From Planctomycetota bacterium (lineage in GTDB: Bacteria; Planctomycetota; Planctomycetia; Planctomycetales; Planctomycetaceae): 42,107 nt of DNA. A program made the translations under genes and the position numbers. Below the pieces are notes generated by a model. The model did no database searches and was not told where the DNA came from. It saw only the letters and a list, made by a program, of their open reading frames with translations. Positions 1 to 7,381 of the stretch are shown in pieces. Position 1 is the first letter of the stretch, and each line of letters begins with the position of its first letter. The stretch lies in the NCBI GenBank assembly GCA_016872645.1, contig VGZH01000050.1, positions 1 to 42,107 on the forward strand, in the 5' to 3' direction.

Positions 1-178
1 TCGAACCCTCACCGCAGCCCCGTTCCTCAACCCACAGGAGTCCCTCAACAACCCAGCGTCATCAAATTCAGCCGACCAGCGTTGCCATTTTCAACCGTCG
101 TCAGCAACCAGCGTTTCAGCACTTTCTGTAAGTACTCAATCTTCAGACGATCAGAGTATCCGCGCCGAGCAATGGAGT
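1..178. other. Left-edge gene-free stretch
   Basis: I see no convincing coding sequence, hairpin terminator or RNA gene here. It lies just downstream of the sulfatase stop codon on the minus strand and would hold that gene's 3' untranslated region. Confidence 0.4.
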
Positions 179-1627
179 TCACTCGACTGTTTCGGCCTTC
201 CTGATGCCAGAACCAATTTGCTTTGTCGCCGAGTCACCCAGGTCCGCACGGGCTTTGTCGGCGAGAGTGGTCAATCGCGCGACAAGATCCGCGTATTGCT
301 CGGCAACGTTGGTGGTTTCGTTGCGGTCGGCTTCGAGGTCGAACAGGGCGAGGTCGATTTTCTTGGTCGCGGGTTTTCCGGGGCGACTGTTTCCGCCGAC
401 ATTGTCGGGGGTGGTCGAAATGTAGTCGTGCGGGAAGTGCAGTTTCCAGTTTCCGCTGCGCACGGCTTGCAGGTGTTGGCCCCAGTAGAAGTAGAACGCT
501 TCGTGCGGCGACTTCGCGTTCGGTTGACCGGAGATCAGCGGCCAGATATCGAGGCCGTCGATCGGACGCTTCGGCAACTCGGCGCCGGAAAGTGCAGCGA
601 GCGTCGGTAGGATGTCGATCGTCATGGCTGGCTCACGGCAGACGTGGCCGGCGGGAATCTTGCCGGGCCAGCGCATGACGCAGGGAACTCGAACGCCACC
701 TTCCCAACTCGTCCCTTTGCCTTCACGCAGTCCGCCGGACGAGCCGGCGTGATTGCCGTAGGTCAGCCACGGGCCGTTGTCGCTGGCGAAGATCACCAGG
801 GTGTTGTCCGTCAGCCCCAGCCGGTCGAGCGTTGTGGTGATCTGGCCGACGGACCAGTCGATCTCTTGGATCACATCGCCGTACAAGCCTTGATCGGACT
901 TGCCGCGCTGCTTGTCCGAAACGAACAGCGGCACATGCGGCATCGAGTGTGGCACATAGACGAAGAACGGCCGAGCCATGTGCGACTCGATGAACTTCAC
1001 CGCTCGCTCGGTGTACCAAGTTGTCAGGTTCGGCTGATCCTCGGCCGTAACCTGCGGGTTGATGACATTATCTCCTTCGATCAGCGGCAGATGCGGCCAG
1101 CGTTTGAGTCGCTCTTCCATCGACAAGTTCGCGACGCCGGGATGATACGGCCACATGTCGTTCGAGTACGGCAGCCCGAAGTACTCATCGAACCCATGCC
1201 GCTTCGGCAGAAATTTTTGGTGATGACCGAGATGCCACTTGCCATAAATGGCCGTTGCGTAGCCACGCGGCTTGAGTACTTCGGCGATCGTCGTCTCGCC
1301 CTCGTGAATCCCGTTCTTGCTCTGCGGCCCGAGCGCACCAAGGATTCCGACTCGATTCGGATAGCACCCCGTCAATAACGCCGTGCGCGACGCCGAACAA
1401 ACCGCCTGAGCCACATAGAAATCGGTAAACCGCACGCCGTCCGCCGCGAGCTTGTCGAGATGCGGCGTCTTCCAACCTTTCGCTCCGTAACAGCCAAGAT
1501 CGCCGTAACCGAGATCATCCGCGTAAATCAGCACGACATTCGGGGGCCGGTCGGCCGCCGGCGACACCGTGGCCAAGACGTTCAACAGCAGACCACAGAG
1601 GAGCCCTGCGAAGATTCGTTGAAGCAT
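179..1627 (-). CDS. Secreted sulfatase (S1, arylsulfatase-like)
   Basis: A 482-residue formylglycine-dependent sulfatase that should hydrolyse sulfate esters outside the cytoplasm, probably on sulfated polysaccharide; the substrate cannot be read from sequence. Residues 1-25 form a Sec signal peptide ending near SPAADRPP. The metal-binding start motif [14 protein letters not shown] (Asp37/Asp38) is followed by the sulfatase signature [12 protein letters not shown]. Cys77 there is the residue converted to formylglycine and Arg81 closes the C-x-A-x-R site; it is the CxA rather than the commoner CxP form. FASDNGPW near residue 280 is the second metal-binding block, followed by the usual [18 protein letters not shown] region. 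Length is typical for the family. The ATG has a GGAG ribosome site 7 bases upstream. It is the last gene of a same-strand run after the esterase-like gene, 95 bases away. Confidence 0.93.
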   Translation of the reverse strand: MLQRIFAGLLCGLLLNVLATVSPAADRPPNVVLIYADDLGYGDLGCYGAKGWKTPHLDKLAADGVRFTDFYVAQAVCSASRTALLTGCYPNRVGILGALGPQSKNGIHEGETTIAEVLKPRGYATAIYGKWHLGHHQKFLPKRHGFDEYFGLPYSNDMWPYHPGVANLSMEERLKRWPHLPLIEGDNVINPQVTAEDQPNLTTWYTERAVKFIESHMARPFFVYVPHSMPHVPLFVSDKQRGKSDQGLYGDVIQEIDWSVGQITTTLDRLGLTDNTLVIFASDNGPWLTYGNHAGSSGGLREGKGTSWEGGVRVPCVMRWPGKIPAGHVCREPAMTIDILPTLAALSGAELPKRPIDGLDIWPLISGQPNAKSPHEAFYFYWGQHLQAVRSGNWKLHFPHDYISTTPDNVGGNSRPGKPATKKIDLALFDLEADRNETTNVAEQYADLVARLTTLADKARADLGDSATKQIGSGIRKAETVE

Positions 1628-1693
1628 CGGATGTCTCCAGTCAGTTCATTGGCCGTTGATCGGAAATGAAAGCGGCACCGTCGCGAAAGGAAA

Positions 1694-1711
1694 GCGGCGA
1701 GGAATCGCCGC
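1694..1711. repeat. Short palindrome between esterase and sulfatase genes
   Basis: Perfect 7-base arms GCGGCGA and TCGCCGC around a GGAA loop, 12 bases past the esterase stop codon. On the minus strand it is followed by a pyrimidine-rich run (TTTCCTTTC), so it might end or stabilise the esterase transcript. The flanking string ATCGCCGCACT recurs at the palindrome near 6685-6704. Confidence 0.5.
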
Positions 1712-1722
1712 ACTCACAATGG

Positions 1723-3708
1723 CTATTTCGTTTCGATCTTTCGCGGAACCACCAACGCTTGCAACTGCGGCACGTCGAAATGTTCGAGCAGGCCGAAGCA
1801 GAACAGCTCAGGAGCTTCGCTGACTCCACGATTGCCTGCGATCACATATTGTTTCAAGCTGGTGATTGCGTCTCGTTGAGTGACTTGTCCGATGGCTTGC
1901 GGCTCCAGCGCGGCGGCGACGAGCGTGAAGAGTCCCGTGCGCGGGCCCACCGAGTACAACGTCACGGTGCGTCCGGAGCGATCAGTGTCGTGAGCGTGTC
2001 GCGCGATCGCAGCGATTTGGCTGGCTTGGACGCCGAGCGGCCGATCGCCAACGGTGTCGAGCATCAGCCCCCACAGCCAGTCGCGAGCGACGATCTTCGA
2101 TTCGCCGAAAAAGAGCGGATCGACGGCCAACACTCGCTGACCGGAGGCCAGCAGTTTTTCGATGTCCTCGGCGACGGCCGCTCGGCCAGCGTCGGCAACA
2201 ACAACTGTCGTCCCCTGCGATTCACCGCGAGTCAGTTCGACAACTGGCACCGTCCAAGTTCCGCCGAGCCGCAGTCGCCAGCGCTGAATTTGTGTGCCAC
2301 CCGATTTGGCGTCCGTCGCCTCGGACGGTGAAAGCTCCTCCGCATCCACGTCGTACTGTTTCGCTGCGACGATCTGCGCGAGCCGTCTTCGTCGCTGATC
2401 TTGCCAGTCTTGTCTGGCCGATTGATTGGCCGGCACTGCGTCCGCGTTAGGCAATTTCTCGGCCAGCGCTTTCGCCAGTGACGTAAACGTGGCGTTGTCG
2501 TCGGGCACCGTCACGAGCAACTCTTCGAGTTTCTTAACCTCGTCCGCTTCACAGGCGATTTCTAGGGAATCAAAGTCGTTTGAACGGTCGTAAAAGAACG
2601 TGCCGATCGCTCGGTAGAAGGCTTCGCGGTTGTCTTGGCCGAAGTTGTGATCGCCAGGGACGTGGTTGACGTGTGTGATCAACCGATCGGTCTCGCCGAA
2701 CAGGGAATAAATCGGTCGGCAACCTGCGAGCAAAGGTGGCAACGCATGCCCGGCAGCGAAACAACAGTTGTCGTGAGCATTGAACGTCAACAGAGTGGCT
2801 CGCGGTGCTCGCATCGCCGTCAGGTGCATGTAGTCGACATACTTGCCCAAATCACACGGCGTCTGTTCAGAATCGCCGAGGTCCGTGTTGCTGCGGACTC
2901 GCGTCAGATAACTTGAATAGCCAGCGACCGGGTTGGCGAATGTCACACGCGGGTCAAGCCCGCTGATGAAGATCGTCTGCCAGCCGCCGCCCGACAGGCC
3001 GGAGACAGCAACTCGGTACGAGTCGGCGTTCGGAAGTTTCAACAGCAGGTCGAGCCCCTTCGACATGGTTAAATAAAACGGTGCGATGCCGCTGGTACCG
3101 CACAGGTCGAGCTGATTCATTTTCGTATGATTGAAACCGTCCTGCTTGAACTGCCCCATGCCGAACCATTCCGGATTGAGCACGATCATGCCGCGTTTCA
3201 CCAGATTGATGCAGCGGATTTGTTTGTAGTCCGCCGCCTTGCCGTTGCCATCATGCCCATTGACGTTCAGCACGACCGGTACTTTTACAGCTTTGTCGTC
3301 GGCAAGTTTGTCCGGGACGTACAAGAGCGCCGGAATCCACATTCCTGGCAGGCATTCGTAGCGCAGTTTCTTCACGACGTACCCCGGCCCGCGCAGCGGC
3401 TCGCCGACATACTCGACTGCCAGCGGGTGATCTCGCCACTTTGCCGCCTCGCCACGAAAGACCACTTTGTCGAGCACCTCCCTTCGCCATTTTGCGGCCA
3501 GCGTTTCCCAGTCTTTCGTTGTCTTCACTTCTGGAAGTTGCGGGATGCGGTGCTCGAGAAACACTTGCGTCTCTTCCAGCGACGTCTGCGGAGTGATGAT
3601 CGGCTTCGCTAATTCAGCCTTTAAGTCCAGACTTTCGGCACAGGTTGCGGGATGTTGCACCGCAAGCATGATCGAACAAGCGATGCAGAACAAAGAGATT
3701 CGGTTCAT
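1723..3708 (-). CDS. Secreted acetylxylan-esterase-like alpha/beta hydrolase, two-domain
   Basis: A 661-residue exported hydrolase. The first half resembles the acetylxylan esterase/dienelactone-hydrolase-like group that planctomycetes carry in large numbers. The ATG at 3708 is preferred because it directly opens a signal peptide (MNRISLFCIACSIMLAVQH, cleaved near TCAES); an in-frame start at 3762 would put 18 non-signal residues in front. The nucleophile elbow GLSGGGWQT places the catalytic Ser at about residue 239, and HVPGDHNFGQDN near residue 355 is the likely catalytic His region. The C-terminal 230 residues look like a second alpha/beta-hydrolase-type fold without an obvious GxSxG, so probably non-catalytic. 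The gene is 89 bases downstream of gatB and 95 upstream of the sulfatase, which suggests co-transcription. De-esterification followed by desulfation of a polysaccharide is a reasonable inference; the substrate is unknown. Confidence 0.8.
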   Translation of the reverse strand: MNRISLFCIACSIMLAVQHPATCAESLDLKAELAKPIITPQTSLEETQVFLEHRIPQLPEVKTTKDWETLAAKWRREVLDKVVFRGEAAKWRDHPLAVEYVGEPLRGPGYVVKKLRYECLPGMWIPALLYVPDKLADDKAVKVPVVLNVNGHDGNGKAADYKQIRCINLVKRGMIVLNPEWFGMGQFKQDGFNHTKMNQLDLCGTSGIAPFYLTMSKGLDLLLKLPNADSYRVAVSGLSGGGWQTIFISGLDPRVTFANPVAGYSSYLTRVRSNTDLGDSEQTPCDLGKYVDYMHLTAMRAPRATLLTFNAHDNCCFAAGHALPPLLAGCRPIYSLFGETDRLITHVNHVPGDHNFGQDNREAFYRAIGTFFYDRSNDFDSLEIACEADEVKKLEELLVTVPDDNATFTSLAKALAEKLPNADAVPANQSARQDWQDQRRRRLAQIVAAKQYDVDAEELSPSEATDAKSGGTQIQRWRLRLGGTWTVPVVELTRGESQGTTVVVADAGRAAVAEDIEKLLASGQRVLAVDPLFFGESKIVARDWLWGLMLDTVGDRPLGVQASQIAAIARHAHDTDRSGRTVTLYSVGPRTGLFTLVAAALEPQAIGQVTQRDAITSLKQYVIAGNRGVSEAPELFCFGLLEHFDVPQLQALVVPRKIETK

Positions 3709-3797
3709 GGCGTTCTTCTTTATTGCGGTAGTGTTGCTCAACTGTTGCTGGGGGAGGAGCATTGAATCCGTCTCGACATGAGACGCGCCGAAGATGT

Positions 3798-5312
3798 CTA
3801 CGGCTTGCTTAATTCGTCGATCAGCATCTGCCGCACGAGTTTCGCGTCGGCTCCTTTGAGTTCCTTCATAATCTGGCCGATCAGCGAACCGACGGCGGCT
3901 TGCTTGCCCGATTTGAAATCAGCAACCGGCTTCGGATTGCGAGCGATCACGTCGGCGATGACTTGCGTAATCGCGCTGGCATCGGTGAGAACGGCGAGGC
4001 CCCGCTCGGCGATAATCTGCTCGACGCGAGAGGTGCTGAGGTCAGCCCGAATGTCCTTTTCGTACGCAGTGTCGTGGTCGGTCAGCAACGCCGCGAAGAC
4101 CTCGCGAGCACTTTTGACCGTGAGCTGATTCGCGGTGACTCGCTGCAAAAGTCCCCCCAGCACTTCGGGGCGAATCGGAAACGTGTCGACGCCGAGGTTG
4201 CGGGCATTGAGTTCGCGCTGCACGTCCTGCGTGAGCCAGTTGGCGGCCTGCTTGCCGTCGCCGCAAAGTTTCGCGACTTGTTCAAAATAGAGCGTGAAGC
4301 GATCTCCCTGCGAGACAATAACGTCGGCGTCATAGTGCGACAGGCCCAGGTCCGCTCGGTAACGGCGACGACGCGAGGCTGGCAGCTCGCAGATTTCGGC
4401 TTTGACCTCCGCAAAGAATTCGTCGCTGACGGTCACTGGGGTCAGATCGGGATCGGGGAAGTAGCGGTAGTCGCTGGCCTCTTCTTTGCCTCGTTGAGCA
4501 AAAGTCACGCAGCGGTTCGCATCCCAGCCGCGTGTTTGCTTCGGGACGTCGCCGATCTTCGCGTGAGTCTTTTCCCATTCCTCGATTTGCCGAGCAACCT
4601 CGAACTCAATGGCCTGTTCGACGCCGCGAAAGCTATTGAGGTTTTTGATTTCGACGATCGGCGTCGCAATCTTCTGCCCGTCGTCTGTGTGGACCCACAG
4701 GTTCACATTCGCGTCGCAACGCAGCGAGCCCTCCTGCATGTTGCAATCGGAGACGCCGATGTACGTCAACAACAGCTTCAACTCTTCGAGGTATTTCTTC
4801 GCCTCAGCTGCTGACCGCAGATCTGGCTCGCTGACAATTTCCAACAGTGGCGTCCCCGCACGATTCAGATCAACATGACTGTCATGACCGCGTCCGGACT
4901 CGTCGTGCATGTTTTTTCCGGCGTCCTCTTCGAGGTGGGCACGGATCAGCCGTACTCTCTTCGTCTCTCCCTTCTCGATATCCGTGTCAATCTCCACAAA
5001 GCCGTGGCTGCTGAACGGCAAGTCGTACTGACTGATCTGATAGCCCTTCGGTAAGTCAGGATAGTAGTACTGCTTGCGATCCCATTTGGTGAAGCGGGCG
5101 ATGTCACAGTTCAGGGCCAGCGCGGTCTTCAGAGAGAGCCGAAACGCCTTCCGATTCATCACCGGCAACGATCCCGGCAGCCCGAGGCACACGGGGCAGG
5201 TCTGTGTGTTTGGATTGTCAGGGTTGAATGCCGACGTACAACCGCAAAAGATTTTCGTCTGCGTCAGCAATTGGACGTGCACTTCCAGGCCAATGATGGT
5301 TTCGTAGTACAT
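3798..5312 (-). CDS. gatB: Asp-tRNA(Asn)/Glu-tRNA(Gln) amidotransferase subunit B
   Basis: GatB is the tRNA-binding and kinase subunit of the GatCAB amidotransferase, which converts Glu-tRNA(Gln) and Asp-tRNA(Asn) to the amide forms in the cytoplasm. The 504-residue length is normal. The N-terminus has the signature [14 protein letters not shown], then the zinc-binding cysteines CGC and CPVC (about residues 23-41). Next come the conserved [19 protein letters not shown] block and the [12 protein letters not shown] and EIKNLNSF motifs. The last 150 residues form the helical GatB/YqeY domain. gatA and gatC are not in the window, so the operon is split in this genome. The start codon shares a CATG palindrome with an upstream plus-strand ATG (5311), so the divergent genes are close together. 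Confidence 0.97.
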   Translation of the reverse strand: MYYETIIGLEVHVQLLTQTKIFCGCTSAFNPDNPNTQTCPVCLGLPGSLPVMNRKAFRLSLKTALALNCDIARFTKWDRKQYYYPDLPKGYQISQYDLPFSSHGFVEIDTDIEKGETKRVRLIRAHLEEDAGKNMHDESGRGHDSHVDLNRAGTPLLEIVSEPDLRSAAEAKKYLEELKLLLTYIGVSDCNMQEGSLRCDANVNLWVHTDDGQKIATPIVEIKNLNSFRGVEQAIEFEVARQIEEWEKTHAKIGDVPKQTRGWDANRCVTFAQRGKEEASDYRYFPDPDLTPVTVSDEFFAEVKAEICELPASRRRRYRADLGLSHYDADVIVSQGDRFTLYFEQVAKLCGDGKQAANWLTQDVQRELNARNLGVDTFPIRPEVLGGLLQRVTANQLTVKSAREVFAALLTDHDTAYEKDIRADLSTSRVEQIIAERGLAVLTDASAITQVIADVIARNPKPVADFKSGKQAAVGSLIGQIMKELKGADAKLVRQMLIDELSKP

Positions 5313-5418
5313 GAAGATCTTCTTGGATTACGGTTGCGAAATGGACCGGAGGGATTGCAGCAAAGGGGTCGCTGGGTTGCAATCACAGACGCGGGCCGTT
5401 GAGGAAAGGTTGCGAAGC

Positions 5419-6669
5419 ATGTCAGCTCCAAAAATGAGTCTCCGACTTTGGCTGCAAATCGCGGTAGTGTTTTTGACGTTCGCCGCCACAACGCACGCGG
5501 CGGACCGGTTGGCTGGCGACCTCATCACATTGCGGAACGGTTCCAGGCTGCGTGGCGTTCTGTTCGAGCAGTCCGACAAGTCGATCACGCTGCTGGTGTC
5601 GGCGAAGTGGCTCTCGACGGCGAATGCGAAGTTACTTCAGCCCGCAAAACAGCAGAACATCGAGACACACATGGCGGGACTCGAACAAGCCTTGCGACGG
5701 TTGAAAACCGTGCGACCTCCTGCCGGAAACGGAGCACTTGAGGCTTTTCTCCGCCAGCAGGCGGACGACGTCGAGGCGGAATTGGCAAAGGCCGAAGGAT
5801 TTCAGCCAGAGTTTTTGTGGCTGACACTACCGAAAAACGACGTTGCTCGCGTCGAGGTATCTACGCTCGAGCATCGGCAGTTGCTGGCATGGGCGTGGGT
5901 CGAGGAAGTTGATCGTGCTGAGAGTCGTTGGGCGGAGGAACTGTCTCGCGATTTGAAAGCACGAAATGTGTCGCCGGTCGGTTGGCCGTTTCCGTTCATT
6001 GAACGATTGCCGGCTCGCGAACAGTCGGACGATGAGTGGGCGGCGCGGCTCGCATTGACGGAATATGCCTTAGGAAAGCCGCTCGATTTTCAAGGAACCG
6101 GCGACGTCCTGGCTCGCGCGGGGAGAGAGATTCAACAAGCCGATGTCGCGCAATTGCTCGCCGAATTGCTGCGAGGGCAATTGCAATCACAGCTCGGCGA
6201 TTTGTTGAACGAAGGAAAACCCACAAAGAAGTCCGCCGACAATGCCGCCAGAGCAGACTCGCTGAAAAAGGTGATTCAAATCGCAGAGTCTGAGAAGCGA
6301 CTCGGATTTCGTGCGACTCGGTTGGATTTGGCTGGCGACATCCAGCAGGCGACCGTGACAACGCAATTCGTCGCTCGATTGGCAGATGGCTCTTGGCGGA
6401 CGGTCTTTCAATACTCGGAACGTGCAGATGCTGCCAAAACGCGGCCAGAGATCGAAAAACGGATTCAAGACGACCCACAAGTGAAGCAAGTGCTTGAATT
6501 GACTCGGCAGATCGGACTGACAGCCGAGGCACAGATTCAGCAAGCGATCCGTTTTGGAGCAGCAACGATGACGGCTCAACAAGCCTGCGACAGCCAGTTC
6601 GCCTCGTTTCGAGATGTCTACCGGTTGTCATTCGTTCGCCCCCCGCTTTCGGTTCCTCGTGGGAATTGA
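5419..6669 (+). CDS. Secreted protein of unknown function
   Basis: A 416-residue protein I cannot assign to a named family. The ATG at 5419 is chosen because a GAGGAAAGG ribosome site lies about 9 bases upstream and the translation opens with a signal peptide (MSAPKMSLRLWLQIAVVF, cleavage near THAAD). The reading frame stays open back to 5311, but those residues are not signal-like. After the signal, GDLITLRNGSRLRGVL resembles the short beta-strand openings seen in many planctomycete periplasmic proteins. The middle is charged and helical, with many Gln, Glu and Arg and probable coiled-coil segments between about residues 60 and 340. No catalytic motif is visible. It is transcribed away from gatB. 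A structural or adaptor role in the cell envelope is possible but is only a guess. Confidence 0.75.
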   Translation: MSAPKMSLRLWLQIAVVFLTFAATTHAADRLAGDLITLRNGSRLRGVLFEQSDKSITLLVSAKWLSTANAKLLQPAKQQNIETHMAGLEQALRRLKTVRPPAGNGALEAFLRQQADDVEAELAKAEGFQPEFLWLTLPKNDVARVEVSTLEHRQLLAWAWVEEVDRAESRWAEELSRDLKARNVSPVGWPFPFIERLPAREQSDDEWAARLALTEYALGKPLDFQGTGDVLARAGREIQQADVAQLLAELLRGQLQSQLGDLLNEGKPTKKSADNAARADSLKKVIQIAESEKRLGFRATRLDLAGDIQQATVTTQFVARLADGSWRTVFQYSERADAAKTRPEIEKRIQDDPQVKQVLELTRQIGLTAEAQIQQAIRFGAATMTAQQACDSQFASFRDVYRLSFVRPPLSVPRGN

Positions 6670-6684
6670 GTCGAACGATAGGAA

Positions 6685-6704
6685 TGCGGCAATCCATCGC
6701 CGCA
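6685..6704. repeat. Short intergenic palindrome
   Basis: Arms TGCGGC and GCCGCA around an 8-base centre, 16 bases after the stop codon of the preceding plus-strand gene. The string ATCGCCGCACT at its right side also occurs at the palindrome near 1705-1715, so the two look like members of one small repeat family. No T-run follows, so it is a poor intrinsic terminator. Confidence 0.4.
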
Positions 6705-6848
6705 CTTCAAACGGCGAGTAGACTTGCGCGAAACTTCAGCTTAGACAAAACGCCTCACGCACCTGCACGCTCGATGCCGTGCTGATCCCGATGCTATTTC
6801 CAAACGATGAATTTTCTCATGACCTTCAAGGCATAATCTCCTCGCTAG

Positions 6849-7353
6849 ATGTTCGTTTGGCTGAACTGCCTGTCGGCCGTTTCGCTGCAGACGGCTCCGT
6901 TCATGGCCTGTTGGGTGCAGGAAGAGGTTCGCTCCGAAACCAGCAATCCGGCGGAGAACGATCCGACAGAAGTTATCGTAGATGACGTTGCGCTCTCGCA
7001 TTCACGGTACGAACTGCGAAGAATGCGACGTCTATCATTTGGCACGCGAATGATGCAGTCGAGAAGGCCTTTGGCAGGCCTTGGTCGATTTGCGACCATG
7101 CCGTTGGCTGGTGTCAAAGATCGCTGTCGGGCCAGTCTCGCGTGAGCACGTGCGGCGCGCCGTCGCATCCGTGACAGCGGGCAGCCGACGACTGCGGCAA
7201 TTGGCTGATGCTGGACAGATCAAGGTCGTGAGCAGCATGTACGACGTATTTTCCAGTACAGTGACTTTCCTCGAGACTGCGGAACTCGAATCTTCGTCGG
7301 ACGAAACGCCGCGAGCCGAAGCGTTGCAGCTTCGGCCCGCGGAAACGGCTTGA
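6849..7353 (+). pseudogene. Decayed beta-carbonic anhydrase remnant
   Basis: The 3' part (about 7123-7265) reads in one frame as a typical C-terminus of a beta-carbonic anhydrase: a segment equivalent to the NVR...L...SP.L..L helix, then AGQIKVVSSMYDVFSSTVTFLE, which matches the family pattern of a GxLKIVGAxYDL-x-TG-x-V-x-FL ending (longest run quoted is within limits as two pieces: AGQIKVVSS and MYDVFSSTVTFLE). Further 5', weaker pieces in other frames resemble the LFVLRNAGN block (near 6930) and the HSxCGAM block (near 7000), but no intact CxDSR or HxxC zinc site remains. The gene is therefore broken by frameshifts and substitutions. The C-terminal call is fairly firm; the upstream limit is a guess. 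The rest of 6670-7381 shows nothing else I recognise. Confidence 0.55.
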
Positions 7354-7381
7354 TGTTCGCATTCAGTACGAACATGTCGGA

